From positions 62,001 through 126,000 of the forward strand of contig NZ_CP118522.1 in the NCBI RefSeq assembly GCF_028885435.1: a DNA stretch of 64,000 nucleotides, in the 5' to 3' direction. The stretch comes from Mesomycoplasma ovipneumoniae ATCC 29419 (GTDB taxonomy: Bacteria; Bacillota_I; Bacilli_A; Mycoplasmatales; Metamycoplasmataceae). Every line of letters begins with the position of its first letter. The first letter of the stretch is position 1. Under the pieces are notes generated by a model, which saw only the letters and a program-made list of their open reading frames with translations, did not search any database and was not told the origin of the DNA. The position numbers and the translations under genes were made by a program. This document shows, piece after piece, positions 1 through 10,132 of the stretch.

Positions 1-2
1 TA

Positions 3-674
3 ATTGGTGCCGGACGACTAGGTAGAGCAGCAATAACCCAACTAGCAGAATCAGGCCACAATATTATTGTCATTGATAAAAGAGCTGAAAATTTAAAATT
101 TATTCGTGAATTTGCAACTGTAGAACCAATTATAATGGACGCTAGCGACATAAATGCAATTCGTAATGAAGTTGGACTTGAAGATATAGACACAATAATC
201 GTTGCTACTTCAGATAATATTGAAATTATTGCGACTTTATTAGAATTACAGACAGAAATTAATTTTTTTAACAACTTAAAAATAGCCGCGCGTGCTGTTA
301 ATAAAAGACATGCTCGTGTTTTAAAACAGATCGGTGTCGACTGAATTATTAGTCCTGAAGAAGAAGCGGGAATTAAAATGGCGCTTTTAAGTGTTGATAA
401 AAATTTCCTGAATTATGCAGATAATCTTAAAGAAATAGCAAATGGAATATTTGCTGGAAGTGTTAATGTAAAATCACCAAACTACATTAATAAAAGTATA
501 AAAAACGCTAATTTACGTCAGTATAATGTCAACGTTGTCTTAATTAAAAGAAATAAAGAAACAATTTTGCCGGCAGCAGAGACAATAATTCACCAAAATG
601 ATGAGATAACAATAATCGGAAAAATCGGCGATGTTACAACAGTTTTGCAAAAAATGGAGTCTATAAAGAGCTAA
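3..674 (+). CDS. ktrA: TrkA/KtrA potassium uptake regulatory subunit (5' end outside window)
   Basis: Cytosolic RCK-type subunit that gates a Trk/Ktr K+ channel in response to bound nucleotide. The visible 223 residues begin at the Rossmann glycine motif (GAGRLG), followed by an acidic residue in VIDKR that typically contacts the adenosine ribose, i.e. the RCK_N domain. A TrkA_C-like domain fills the last ~100 residues. One in-frame TGA (342-344) is Trp. The true start lies before the window. The gene's last ~40 bases and its downstream flank are repeated just after it (see repeat). The partner membrane subunit is not visible here. Family call is firm; KtrA versus TrkA is a naming choice. Confidence 0.85.
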
Positions 675-881
675 AATTGGAAAATTTTAGGAAAAAGTGC
701 TTTAAAAGTTCCTGGAACAACGGTACAAAATTTTATTTTTGCTAAATTCGCAAAAACTGGTTATATTACAACAGTTTTGCAAAAAACGGCGCCTATAAAG
801 AACCAAAATTGGAAAATTTTAGGAAAAAGTGCTTTAAAAGTTTCCGGAGTAACAGCATAAAATTTTATTTTTGCTAAATTC
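634..881. repeat. Imperfect tandem duplication of the ktrA 3' end and flank
   Basis: The segment 634-749 (gene end, stop codon and about 75 bases downstream) recurs at 766-881 with period 132 and roughly 90% identity. Both copies contain the same run from TTACAACAGTTTTGC through GCTAAATTC. The second copy has lost the reading frame context and codes for nothing obvious. It looks like a recent unequal duplication. Confidence 0.8.
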
Positions 882-909
882 TTGTGAAAAGTTAAAAATA
901 TAGTATAAT
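882..909 (+). promoter_or_regulatory. Probable promoter of the pot operon leader
   Basis: A -10 hexamer TATAAT (904-909) lies 16 bases after a -35-like TTGTGA (882-887). It sits about 260 bases before potA, so it would produce a long leader. Judged from consensus only. Confidence 0.5.
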
Positions 910-1172
910 TTTTCAATAATCATGGATTTTGGAAAATACTATTTATATTTACTAAAATATTACATGTTTGCGGCATCTCTCTTTGATGATGCTGCTTTTT
1001 TCCATGAATCTGCATCAGAAGATATTTTCGATAAATTCCCCACCACTCTTCATTAGAGAAGATTTTTTTCTTCAAAGATGAAGTTTTCATATTTTTTTTA
1101 GAATAAAATTACATTTTTTTATTTAAATTAGATATTGTTTTTAATTTTATCTACTCAAGAGGGAATTATAAA
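910..1172 (+). promoter_or_regulatory. Long pot leader with three terminator-like hairpins, or a small RNA gene
   Basis: No ORF is seen here. Three successive stem-loops are followed by T-runs: GCGGCATC/GATGCTGC (970-995) plus seven T; TCTTC/GAAGA (about 1047-1062) plus seven T; CTTCA/TGAAG (about 1069-1082) plus TTTTC. With a promoter ending at 909, the first hairpin would define a ~90 nt transcript. Two readings are possible: a small RNA with its own terminator, or an attenuator controlling the polyamine importer. I do not recognise an Rfam family. A ribosome site GAGGG precedes potA. Confidence 0.5.
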
Positions 1173-2507
1173 ATGCAAAAATTTCACAAAAGTGAAACAA
1201 TAATCTCGCTTGTTGATGTTGATAAGGAATTTGGTGATAAGAAAGTTTTAAATCAAATAAATTTGGACATCAAAAAAGGTGATTTTGTCACTCTTTTAGG
1301 CCCATCTGGATCTGGGAAAACTACAATTTTACGCCTAATTGGTGGTTTTGAATGAACAACCCGAGGCGAAATTAAATTTAATGGGGTTGATATTAAAGAT
1401 GTTCCAGCCCATAAACGTGATACAGCGACTATTTTTCAAGATTATGCACTTTTTCCACATTTGTCAGTTAGAGGAAATATTGAATTTGGCCTAAAATTAA
1501 AAAGAATTAAGAAAAGTGACTCTGAAATTCCACAGTCAATTTGGAAAAAATTCGAAGATTTAAAGCAAAAATGGCAAGCAAAACAGGACAAAAAAATCAC
1601 AGAACTTAATAATTTGCAAGCAAACCTAGAAAAACAGCTTGAAAATCCTAATTTAGACAGCAAAACCCGTAAAAAATTACAGGATAAACTTGATGATTCA
1701 GATTTTAAATATTCTAACTGGGAAAATTATGTTTTTTACAAATCTGTAACTTTTGAAAAAAAATACCTTACTCGTAAAATAACAAAGACAGAAATTGATA
1801 ACGAAATTAAAGATATTATCGAACTTGTCGGTCTAAGTGGCAACGAAAACCGTGCGATTTCAGAGTTATCTGGTGGAATGAAACAGCGAGTTGCACTAGC
1901 TAGATCGCTTGTTATTGAGCCTGAAATAGTTTTATTAGATGAGCCATTATCAGCTTTAGATGCAAAAATTAGACAAAAAATGCAAGTTTTTCTCAAAAAA
2001 ATTCAGCAAAAATTAGGTCTAACTTTCATTTTTGTAACTCACGATCAAGATGAAGCCCTTCAATTATCAGATAAAATTGCCGTAATTCGCAACGGAAAAA
2101 TCGCTCAATATGACGTGCCAAAGAAAATTTATGACTATCCTGCCAATAAATGAGTTGCTAATTTCATCGGTGATTCAAATTTTTTTGAAGCAAAATTTAT
2201 TGGGAAAAATAAGGTTGAAATTCTTGGAACTGAGCTCTATACAATTCACACAGAATTTAATTATGGCCAAAAACTGGATGCACTTATTCGTCCTGAAGAC
2301 ATCGATATTGACTTAAATTCTGGATATTTTAAGGGAAAAGTGGTTCAAAATATTTATAAAGGCTCATATTACTGACTAGATATTCAAGTTGGATCAAAAA
2401 TTATTTACGTTGAAACTAACGATTTTTACGATCTTAATACCGAAGTTTATCTAAAATGAGACGATGATGCAATTCACTTAATGGAGATTGAAAGTGGAAA
2501 CTCTTAG
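1173..2507 (+). CDS. potA: Spermidine/putrescine ABC transporter, ATPase PotA
   Basis: ATP hydrolysing subunit of the polyamine importer, on the inner membrane face. Walker [10 protein letters not shown] is at residues 43-51, the Q-loop near residue 89, the signature LSGGMKQR near 232, and Walker B VLLDEP near 254, followed by the H-loop (FVTHDQDE). A lysine- and glutamine-rich, coiled-coil-like insertion of about 110 residues separates the Q-loop from the signature; ordinary PotA lacks it (444 aa here versus about 370). The regulatory TOBE-like tail is present. Three in-frame TGA are Trp. The 3' end overlaps potB by 14 bases, indicating one polycistronic unit with potBCD. Confidence 0.93.
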
Positions 2508-3354
2508 CTTTTTTGATAAATTTTGACAAAATTTCAAAAAAAATTTAAATCCACGCATCAGTCTTGTCCTCCCTTATTTTGTATTTGCCCTAATTTTAAT
2601 AGTTATTCCACTTATTTTACTTTTTGTTAAATCTGTAAGTCCACTTTCGACAAACGGCAGTCCATTTGACAATCATCTTTTAGTAAAAGAGCAGACAACT
2701 TGGCAAATTATTGCCCGTTCAATTTTTGTTGGTTTAGTCAGCGCCTTTATTTGCTTAATTTTAGCTTTTCCTTATGCTTTTATTGTTGCAAATTCAAAAT
2801 CACGTATTTTTAAAATTTATTCTTTATCACTGATAATTACCCCCTTAATTATTTTTACAATTGCAAAAGTCTTCTCATTAAGGGCTTTATTTTTGGCAAT
2901 GTTTGACGAAGGATCGCTAAATAATAACTCTTTTATGATTCTTGGTCTAATTTTTCTCAATTTTCCTTTTATGGTAATTCCACTTTATACAATTTTCAGA
3001 GATATGCCTAAAAACTTAATTGAAGCTGGCACAGATTTAGGATACTCAAAATTTTGAGTTTTGATTAAGGTGGTTCTTCCTTATAGTTTTCGGGCAATTA
3101 GCTCTGGATTTGCGATTGTTTTTTTAATGGCAGCAACCTCAATAGTTGTCTCAGATAAATTGTTACCAAACGGATCACAAAATCAACTAATTGGAAATTT
3201 AATTAATAATTCCGCAAACACAACAAACCCTTTTGATCTAGCTAGAGTTTCCTCGCTTGTTTTAGTCACACTTTTAGTTTTTATTGGAATTTATACACTA
3301 ATTCATTTTACGCCGATTGTTATTATGAAACTTAAAGGATTTAAATATGACTAA
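2494..3354 (+). CDS. potB: Spermidine/putrescine ABC transporter permease PotB
   Basis: Membrane permease, 286 aa. I chose the GTG start because it lies inside the end of potA in the frame that runs uninterrupted (apart from TGA-Trp) to 3354; there is no upstream ATG in frame. Six hydrophobic segments are visible. The cytoplasmic EAA loop reads EAGTDLGYSKF before the last two helices and would dock on PotA. It overlaps potC by 8 bases. Confidence 0.9.
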
Positions 3355-4171
3355 AATTATTGATTTTTTTCAAAAACACGAGATTTTGAAAAAAACTTAC
3401 GTTTGATTTTTGATAATTATTTTTTATATTCCAATAATTTTTGGTTCTATTTTTTCATTTAACAGTCCGTCAAAAAAAGGTTTTGTCTCTTCAACATGGA
3501 ACAAATTTAGTCTGCAAGCATTTGACGAATTTGCAAAAGATACTTTTGCATCAGCGCTAATTAACTCATTAATTATTGCATTTTTTGCTGCAGTAACCGT
3601 TGTTTTCCTTTCACTTTTAACAGTTTTTGCCCTCTGAAGACAAAAAAATAAATCAGTAAAAATTTATGTAAATGTCACCTCAAATATTCCTTTAATTAAT
3701 CCAGATGCTATCACTGCAGTTTCACTTGCAATTATTTTAGGTTTCATATTTGGTTCACTTTCAGCGGCTTATGAAGGTCTGTATCGGGCAATTATTTCCC
3801 ATATTGTCATGACTTTACCTTACGGAATTTTGATAATGTATCCAAGAAGTGAAAAATTTTCGCTGAGTTTATATGAAGCTGCCCAAGATTTAGGCTACTC
3901 AAAAATGAAGGCATGATTTTTGGTTTATTTAAAACACATGTTGCCAGCGATAATTTCGGTTTTTCCAGTTGTTGTTTTTCTTTCTTTTGATGATTTTATA
4001 ATCACAAAAATTACATCAAACACCCAAACAGTTGGAACGCTTTTGTATCAAGGAACTTTTAAAACTTGAGCGCTAATGTTGGGAACAATTATGCTCTTTA
4101 TTTCCGTGATTTCTAATTTAATTTGACTTTATTATAAAAATAAAAAGGAAAAAACATGAAAAAGAATTTAG
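3347..4171 (+). CDS. potC: Spermidine/putrescine ABC transporter permease PotC
   Basis: Second permease, 274 aa, with an EAA loop (EAAQDLGYSKMKAW) and six hydrophobic segments. The ATG is inside the end of potB. The frame runs through a TGA located exactly at the potD start, so PotC ends KTWKRI and overlaps potD by 16 bases. Such overlaps tie expression of all four subunits together. Confidence 0.9.
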
Positions 4172-5871
4172 TCAATTTTTTTGCCAAAATAGCACTTGCT
4201 CTTTCGGTAGTTAGTGTTGTTTTTATTGCATCTTTTTCAAAATCAAGCTTCCCTTTTAAACCAGTTGTCTACAATTTTGAAGCTTACATTTCTGATTTTG
4301 GTCGCGATGTAATTAACAAAGATTTTAATTATCGCGAGTTTGGCGATGTTAGCGAATTTACTAAAGCAATTGAAGATAATCGCACAATTGCTGGCGTAGG
4401 TTCAGATTTTCAAATTGCGCGTTTGGCTCAAAAAGGTCTTTTACAAAAAATAGACTATTCAAAACTTTTTCCAAATTGAGAGCTAACTAAAGTTTTTCAA
4501 AAACCGCAAAATTATGCCACTTTTTCTTTGGCCCAAAGACAAGAATTTATCAATAAAAAAAGGGCCGCTTTTGAAGAAATGTTCCGCCCTGAAATTGTTG
4601 AGCATATTGATAAATATGACCAATTCATGAAAGATGCCTATGATCCCCAAAAAGATCTTGACACTGATAATGACGGAATTCAGGACCGTTTTTGAGAATT
4701 TTTCATACCTTATTACACCCAAGACAAAGTAATTGCCTACACAATTGGTGATTATGATGTTAATGGTAAAAGAAAAAATCTCCGTAAATTCCAGAACAAT
4801 TGAACTGCTAAGCAAAAAGAAAAAATTCAAGAAAAAGGCCTTAAATTTGAAGATCAAAGCCTTAGCGGAATTGGCAAAACTTTGCGAAAAAATGGCTACA
4901 GTTTTTTTGAGTGAACCGAAGCTATGAGAGATAATTTGTTAATTGGGGCTGAAAAAACTAATCAATATGGACAAGTATTAACTGAAAATAACTATAAATC
5001 TTTTGTTGATGGCTTTATTGACTATATCGGTGAAATTTCCGGTTTTGACTATTTTAATTTGCGACACAATGTTTTTAAAACTTCAGGACTTGACTTGGCC
5101 AATTCAGTAATTGATCCTTCTTTGAATCAAGATGTTGGCTTTTTATATAATGGCGATTCTCTTGATGCTCATTATTCTAAAGATAATTATGAAGAACTCG
5201 AAGAGGAAAATACAATTGCAATTATCCGCCCAAAAAATAATTTAACTTTGCTTGATGGCTGAATTATTTTGAAAGACACCTCGCCTGAATTGACTGACAA
5301 GATTTATAATTCACTTTATGAAGGAATTTATAAAGGCGAAGATTTTGACTTAGAAGAAATTGTCCAAAAAGCAAAAGTCGAGGTTGATTTTGCTTTTGTC
5401 CAAAATAGTGACACAGAAAAATTTGAACCTAAAAAGGGAAAAGGTTTCTATTTTGACTATGAATCTATTCCTTTTTTAGCAAATTTTGACTATATAAATT
5501 ACACCCCAACATTTAAAAAATCCTTTGAATTCTTTAAGAAATTCTACTTTAATGATGCAGTTGAAACTGTTCGCGAAACTCTTGATGGCGAAGACCAATC
5601 AGTTTTTGTTGACCTTAATGATGAAATTATTGATGATGAGAAAAACTTAAATTACAACAATATAAAATCTGAAACTTCATCAAACAGATCGCTTCGAGCT
5701 TTAAATATGTACCTTTCTCAACAACCTGAACAAACTCTTTATGGGAATATGCCAACTGAAAATAACACTGACGAGGGTAGATATCAGATAAATTACACTT
5801 TTTTAATGCCCTTGGACGAAAGACTTGCTTCTCAAATTCGCACTTACTATAATTTAAAGACAAAAAATTAG
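4156..5871 (+). CDS. potD: Polyamine-binding protein PotD-like, unusually large
   Basis: Substrate-binding component placed last in the operon, which is the main reason for the name. It is 571 aa; typical PotD is about 350. The N-terminus (residues 1-35) has a hydrophobic signal-anchor (IALALSVVSVVFIA) but no lipobox cysteine, so the protein is probably tethered by an uncleaved helix. Residues 40-120 (VVYNFEAYISDFGRDVI, and an internal VGSDFQIARL) resemble the first lobe of PotD. The middle (about residues 150-270) is lysine/glutamate-rich and looks like an insertion; an acidic DTDNDGIQDR stretch there resembles a calcium-binding loop. Four in-frame TGA codons are Trp. Confidence 0.75.
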
Positions 5872-5935
5872 TACTTTTATCGATAAAAGTTTCTAATTTA
5901 ACATTTTTACTAAATATTATTGTAAAATTTACCTT

Positions 5936-6775
5936 ATGTTCAAGTTTAAAAAAATATTAAAAACACTAACGCTTTTATCACCAGTGATTGCACTTTCTGC
6001 ATGCGGCCAAACCCCATCTCAGGCAGAACAACTTCTTGCTTCGATAGATAAAACTGATTCAAAATATGTAAAAATTGATGAGTCAACAAATTCTTTTGTG
6101 CTTGACCTGACAGATTCTGGGCTAACAAAAATTGACAAATCTGCATTTTTTAGTCTAAAATCACGGATTTATCAAAAAACTACTCTTCAAAATCATAATC
6201 AAACTAATCAAACTAATGGTGTAAACACTCAAAAACCACAAGAAACAAAGGTAAATTTTTATTTTTTGTCAAAAATAATTTTTCCAGAAACGCTAACTGA
6301 AATTGAAGATTATGCATTTTATGCCGATAGTGCAAATTTGACTGATAAAGAAAAAATTCAGGAACTTGATTTTTCAAAGGCTACAAATTTGAAAAAAATT
6401 GGTGATTTTGCTTTTCAAGGAAATAACATCACAAAATTAGTTTTACCTTCATCTTTAGTTTCAATCGGTAAGCAAGCTTTTGCTAAAAATAATTTAGAAC
6501 AGGTCGATTTTTCAAACTCTAAGAATTTAGAGATTATTCAAACTGGCGCTTTTTTTGATAATAAAATTAAAAATCTTGATTTTAGTCAAAATGTTAAATT
6601 AATCGAGATTTTCACTAGCGCTTTTGAATCTAACAAAATTGAAACCGTAAAATTCAACAAAAGTGCAAAACCAGTTACAATTGGAACATCAGCTTTTAAA
6701 GAAAACGTTATAAAAAATAACGAAAATTTCGAGAACCTTCCTGAATTAAGCTCTCTTAAGTCACCATTTAATTAA
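5936..6775 (+). CDS. Lipoprotein with BspA-type leucine-rich repeats (LRR_5)
   Basis: Predicted surface lipoprotein of 279 aa. The signal peptide ends in a lipobox LSAC (Cys near residue 22). From about residue 100 it carries four to five LRR_5 units of the form IxxxAFxxNxIxxLxLPxSLxxIGxxAF. Such repeats in other bacteria bind host matrix or other cells; that role is only inferred here. A -10-like TAAAAT lies 7 bases before the ATG and no Shine-Dalgarno is seen, so the mRNA may be leaderless. A related protein without signal is at 28847. It converges with tsaB, 10 bases between stops. Confidence 0.8.
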   Translation: MFKFKKILKTLTLLSPVIALSACGQTPSQAEQLLASIDKTDSKYVKIDESTNSFVLDLTDSGLTKIDKSAFFSLKSRIYQKTTLQNHNQTNQTNGVNTQKPQETKVNFYFLSKIIFPETLTEIEDYAFYADSANLTDKEKIQELDFSKATNLKKIGDFAFQGNNITKLVLPSSLVSIGKQAFAKNNLEQVDFSNSKNLEIIQTGAFFDNKIKNLDFSQNVKLIEIFTSAFESNKIETVKFNKSAKPVTIGTSAFKENVIKNNENFENLPELSSLKSPFN

Positions 6776-6785
6776 TTTTTTTAAA

Positions 6786-7313
6786 CTAATTGTTATATAA
6801 AGGGAAAACATTAACTAAGTTTTCTTCTTTTTTAAATAATTTTTGGGCTTGAGCAAAATTATTTAAAATTATTTGATAATCAACTTGATCATCTGACACA
6901 TTTTTGCTCTTAATATCTGAAATTTCAGAGATTAATTGGCCGTCATGAGCAAAGGCACTAAACTGTGAATTTTTACTATAACTAATAAAATATTGTCTTT
7001 TTTCCTTTTTTTCAAAGGATAAAAGGCTAAAAGTTGAACAAGTTCAAAGATTTATATCGCCTAATTGGGCAAGAGTTCTAAAAAATGTCAGTCCAACCCT
7101 ACATCCTGTAAATGTTCCTGGCCCTAAATTAATGTAAAAATCGCTAAAATCTGTAATTTTTAGATTATTTTTTGACAAAATATTTCGAACTAATTCAGGA
7201 AGCAAATCAGCTTTATTTTTAATTTCAACTATATTAGAATCAACAAGCTCAAAATTTTTGTCAAAAATTGCTAAAACTAGGTCTTTACTTACACTATCAA
7301 TAAAAAATTTCAT
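6786..7313 (-). CDS. tsaB: tRNA threonylcarbamoyladenosine biosynthesis protein TsaB
   Basis: Partner of TsaD in t6A37 modification of ANN-decoding tRNAs; an ASKHA-fold protein. The 175 aa sequence begins FFIDSVSKDLVLAIFD and has the family motif NLGPGTFTGCRVGL near residue 68 (usual form GPGSFTGLRIG). One TGA is read as Trp. A TATACT hexamer (7321-7326) lies 7 bases before the ATG with no ribosome site, suggesting a leaderless message. TsaD is not in this window. Confidence 0.85.
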
Positions 7314-7347
7314 AATTAAAAGTATATTTTAATACAAAATTTTGATT

Positions 7348-8700
7348 TTAACTATAAACATTAGAACGAAATTCTGCGGGGTATCTTTTTCATGTCAAAA
7401 AGTATTTTCTTGGCTTATCAGGTTGAAAATTTACATTAGAAACTCTAATTCGGTATTTGCCGTCTTCAAAAGCTTTAAAGCTAATTTTGTCAAACGGGCT
7501 TATATCTGAGTTTGCTTCAATAATTTTTTCTCAACTTCCGTGAAAAATTTCGATTGAAATATCAAAATCATTTGTTTTATAATTTGGTTGGCCGTAAATC
7601 AAATTACTCGCTCCATCACGGAGTGTTTTACCAAAATTATAAAAAAAACCGCTGAATCCCGATAAGTATTCCCCCACAACTTCTTTCTCAGAAAATCTAT
7701 CACTAAAAACAAGTGCTGAAAATTTTTGACCTTTTAGAAGTTCAACAGGCTCGCTTACATAATCATTTCCGTCATAATTATTGTATAAATAATTGTCTTG
7801 TTCTAGGGTAAAATAGGCATCTTTGTAATTTATAAATCCAAAACCTTCACTTGAATGCGCACCGTTAAATCCTAAATTGCTATTTTCTGAGGGTTGAGCC
7901 GTTAATGATAAAGCTGAAATTATTTTTAGATTCCTTTCTTTTAAACTTTCATAAGAGTCAAAACTAGATGAAAGTGCGCTAAAAATAGCCGAAATTAGGA
8001 AAGCTGAGTAAAATTTTATGTTTGAATCACGAATATTTAATTGATAGGCAAATTTTAATTCCGGAAGTATAAAGTGGTTTGATTTTACCACTCCAGAACT
8101 GTTGCCAAAATTTTTGACATAATTAAAAAGTCGCGAATCTTTCTTGAATCTGTCGTCTTGTTTTGCAAAAAAGCTGAAATTACTGTTAATTTCATCGCCT
8201 AGAGTTCTGCTTCCGTCAAAAAAATTTATTATTCCAGTTTTACCACTTCAATAATCAAGAAAATCTCCTAATTTTATTAAGTCTCTCCCATTTGAAAAAT
8301 ATTCATTTAAAAAAGTTCTTTTTTCTTTATACAAGTGTAAAACCATCTCGACCCCTACGGTTTCAAAATGTGAAAGCCCTTTTGCTCATTGTTCTTGAGT
8401 TTTAAAACGGTAAATAATTAAATTTGAATTAGGGGCAAAAAACTGAAAAATTGCCTGTAAATTGTTAAAATCATTGTTATTTTCGTCCCCGTTTTCTTCA
8501 ATAAAAACTCCAACTTTAACATTTCTATTTACTTTATTTAAATTTGCATCAAAATTTAAGTTTGAGGCAAGCTTTTTAAAATCAAAACTTGAGTTTTGAT
8601 ACTGGTGAAAATTACCAGATTTTTGGCTAAAAAGCAAAAAAGGACTTAATATTGTTAAACTAGGCAAAATAAGTCGCTTAAAAATTCCCTTAATTTTCAT
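7348..8700 (-). CDS. Secreted protein, weakly subtilase-like, function uncertain
   Basis: 450 aa rebuilt through three TGA-Trp codons. I start at the ATG at 8700 because AGGAG lies 6 bases upstream; GTG at 8727 would add nine residues. The N-terminus is a basic plus hydrophobic signal (RLILPSLTILSPFLLF) without a clear lipobox. Local patterns resemble a decayed S8 protease: VKVGVFIEENG where the Asp strand would be, and GAHSSEGFGFINYKDA like the end of a subtilase catalytic domain. No convincing Asp-His-Ser triad can be assigned, so I do not call it an active protease. Divergent from pyrH. Confidence 0.5.
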
Positions 8701-8802
8701 CATGATCTCCTTCTTCTTTTTCTTCACACATAATTAAATAATCAAGCTACTTTTTGACTAAAAAAAGTAAAATCGACACTTTTTTCCTAAATTTTTCCTT
8801 TT

Positions 8803-8833
8803 TTGTAAATAATCGATTAAAATAAAGTATAAT
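8803..8833 (+). promoter_or_regulatory. Promoter of pyrH-frr-cdsA
   Basis: TATAAT (8828-8833) follows a -35-like TTGTAA (8803-8808) with a long 19-base spacer. It is placed 23 bases before the pyrH ATG. Confidence 0.45.
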
Positions 8834-8856
8834 TAAATAAAATTTTTTGAGATAAC

Positions 8857-9567
8857 ATGAAGTCAACTATTCTAATTAAACTTTCGGGTGAAAGTCTAGC
8901 TAACAAACAAAAATCACTCGCAATTGATTATGAACTTGTCGGTCGAATTGGCCATCAACTTAAAGAAATTCAAGCATTGGGTTATAAAATTTTAATTGTG
9001 ATTGGCGGTGGAAATTTTTGGCGTGGAACTTCCGCTGCAAAAAATGGAATAAATCGAAATACTGCCGATTATATTGGCATGCTTGGGACAGTAATGAATG
9101 GACTGGCACTTGATTCAGTCTTTCGCGATTTGCAAATTAAAACTCGCGTTTTGTCTTCAATGAGTTTGGATCCTCGAATTTGTGAGTATTTTGTTCGAGA
9201 AAAAGCTATTAAATATCTCTCAGATGGTCATGTTTTAATTCTTGTCGGTGGAACTGGTCGTCCATTTTTTACAACAGACAGTGCCGCTACCCTTTTTGCC
9301 TCTGAAATGGATGCAAATTTAATTCTAGTTGGAAAAAATAATGTAAACGGGGTTTTTGATTCTGATCCTAAAATTAATCCAAATGCGATTAGATATGATA
9401 AAATTACTTATGATCAAGTTATTGAAAAAAATCTAAAAGTAATGGATTCAACAGCCTTTTCGATGGCGCGCGATAACAAGATTAGATTATTAATTTTCGA
9501 CATTAAAGAAGAAAACAGCATTGTTAAATTAATAAAAGGTCAAATCAAACATACGGAGGTCTATTAA
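8857..9567 (+). CDS. pyrH: Uridylate kinase (UMP kinase)
   Basis: Phosphorylates UMP to UDP for pyrimidine nucleotide synthesis in the cytosol. The 236 aa protein has the bacterial UMPK fold motifs: LIKLSGESL at the N-terminus, IGGGNFWRG near residue 49, GGTGRPFFTTDSAA near 130, and NNVNGVFDSDP near 165. Length matches the family. It is followed after one base by frr, the usual bacterial pairing. Confidence 0.96.
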   Translation: MKSTILIKLSGESLANKQKSLAIDYELVGRIGHQLKEIQALGYKILIVIGGGNFWRGTSAAKNGINRNTADYIGMLGTVMNGLALDSVFRDLQIKTRVLSSMSLDPRICEYFVREKAIKYLSDGHVLILVGGTGRPFFTTDSAATLFASEMDANLILVGKNNVNGVFDSDPKINPNAIRYDKITYDQVIEKNLKVMDSTAFSMARDNKIRLLIFDIKEENSIVKLIKGQIKHTEVY

Positions 9568-9568
9568 A

Positions 9569-10129
9569 ATGAAATCTGAAATTGAATTCAATTTTTATAA
9601 AGAAATTCTAGAACAAAAAGCGCAAGATGTTTATTCCTATTTGGAGAAAAGTTTCCAAAAAGTAAGCGTTGGTGCACCAAACCCCCAATTAATTTCCCAT
9701 ATTAAAGTTAGTTTTTACGGGACATTAACCCCAATTAATGAAATTGCATCAATTTCAACCCCTGTACCTTTACAACTTTTAGTAAGACCGTATGAAATGT
9801 CACTTGTAAAGGAAATTGCAACCGCAATAGTTGCATCAAAAATTGATGCTCAAGTTCAAAAAGAAGCTAACCAAGTCCGTATAATTTTTCCTGAACCAAC
9901 ACAGCAAAAACGCCAGGAAAGCGTTCATTTATTAAAGAAAATTCACGAAGAAGCCAAAGTTAAAATACGTCTAATTCGTCAAGATGTTAATAAATTAATA
10001 AAAAAAGAAGAGCTTTCCGAGGATCAAGAAAAAGACTATCTCAACCAGGTTCAAAAAACAATCAATTCACAAATAGAAAAAATTGATGAAATTTATGAAA
10101 AAAAAGTAAAAGAAATTCAAACTATTTAA
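9569..10129 (+). CDS. frr: Ribosome recycling factor
   Basis: Splits post-termination ribosomes together with EF-G. At 186 aa it has the standard length. The core RPYEMSLVKEIATAI (near residue 75) and the long helix around KVKIRLIRQDVNKLIKK (near 131-148) are typical. GGAGG-like sequence in the end of pyrH supplies the ribosome site. Confidence 0.95.
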   Translation: MKSEIEFNFYKEILEQKAQDVYSYLEKSFQKVSVGAPNPQLISHIKVSFYGTLTPINEIASISTPVPLQLLVRPYEMSLVKEIATAIVASKIDAQVQKEANQVRIIFPEPTQQKRQESVHLLKKIHEEAKVKIRLIRQDVNKLIKKEELSEDQEKDYLNQVQKTINSQIEKIDEIYEKKVKEIQTI

Positions 10130-10132
10130 AAA

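Noticed and set aside
634..881. CRISPR-like array
   Set aside because: Only two copies, each over 100 bases, with no regular spacers and no cas genes in the window.
1173..2507. Many genes seem to be broken into fragments by TGA stops
   Set aside because: TGA falls at positions where homologues have Trp and frames continue cleanly; this is the mollicute code, not decay. Only the methyltransferase, duplicated polC tail and subtilase remnants are truly broken.
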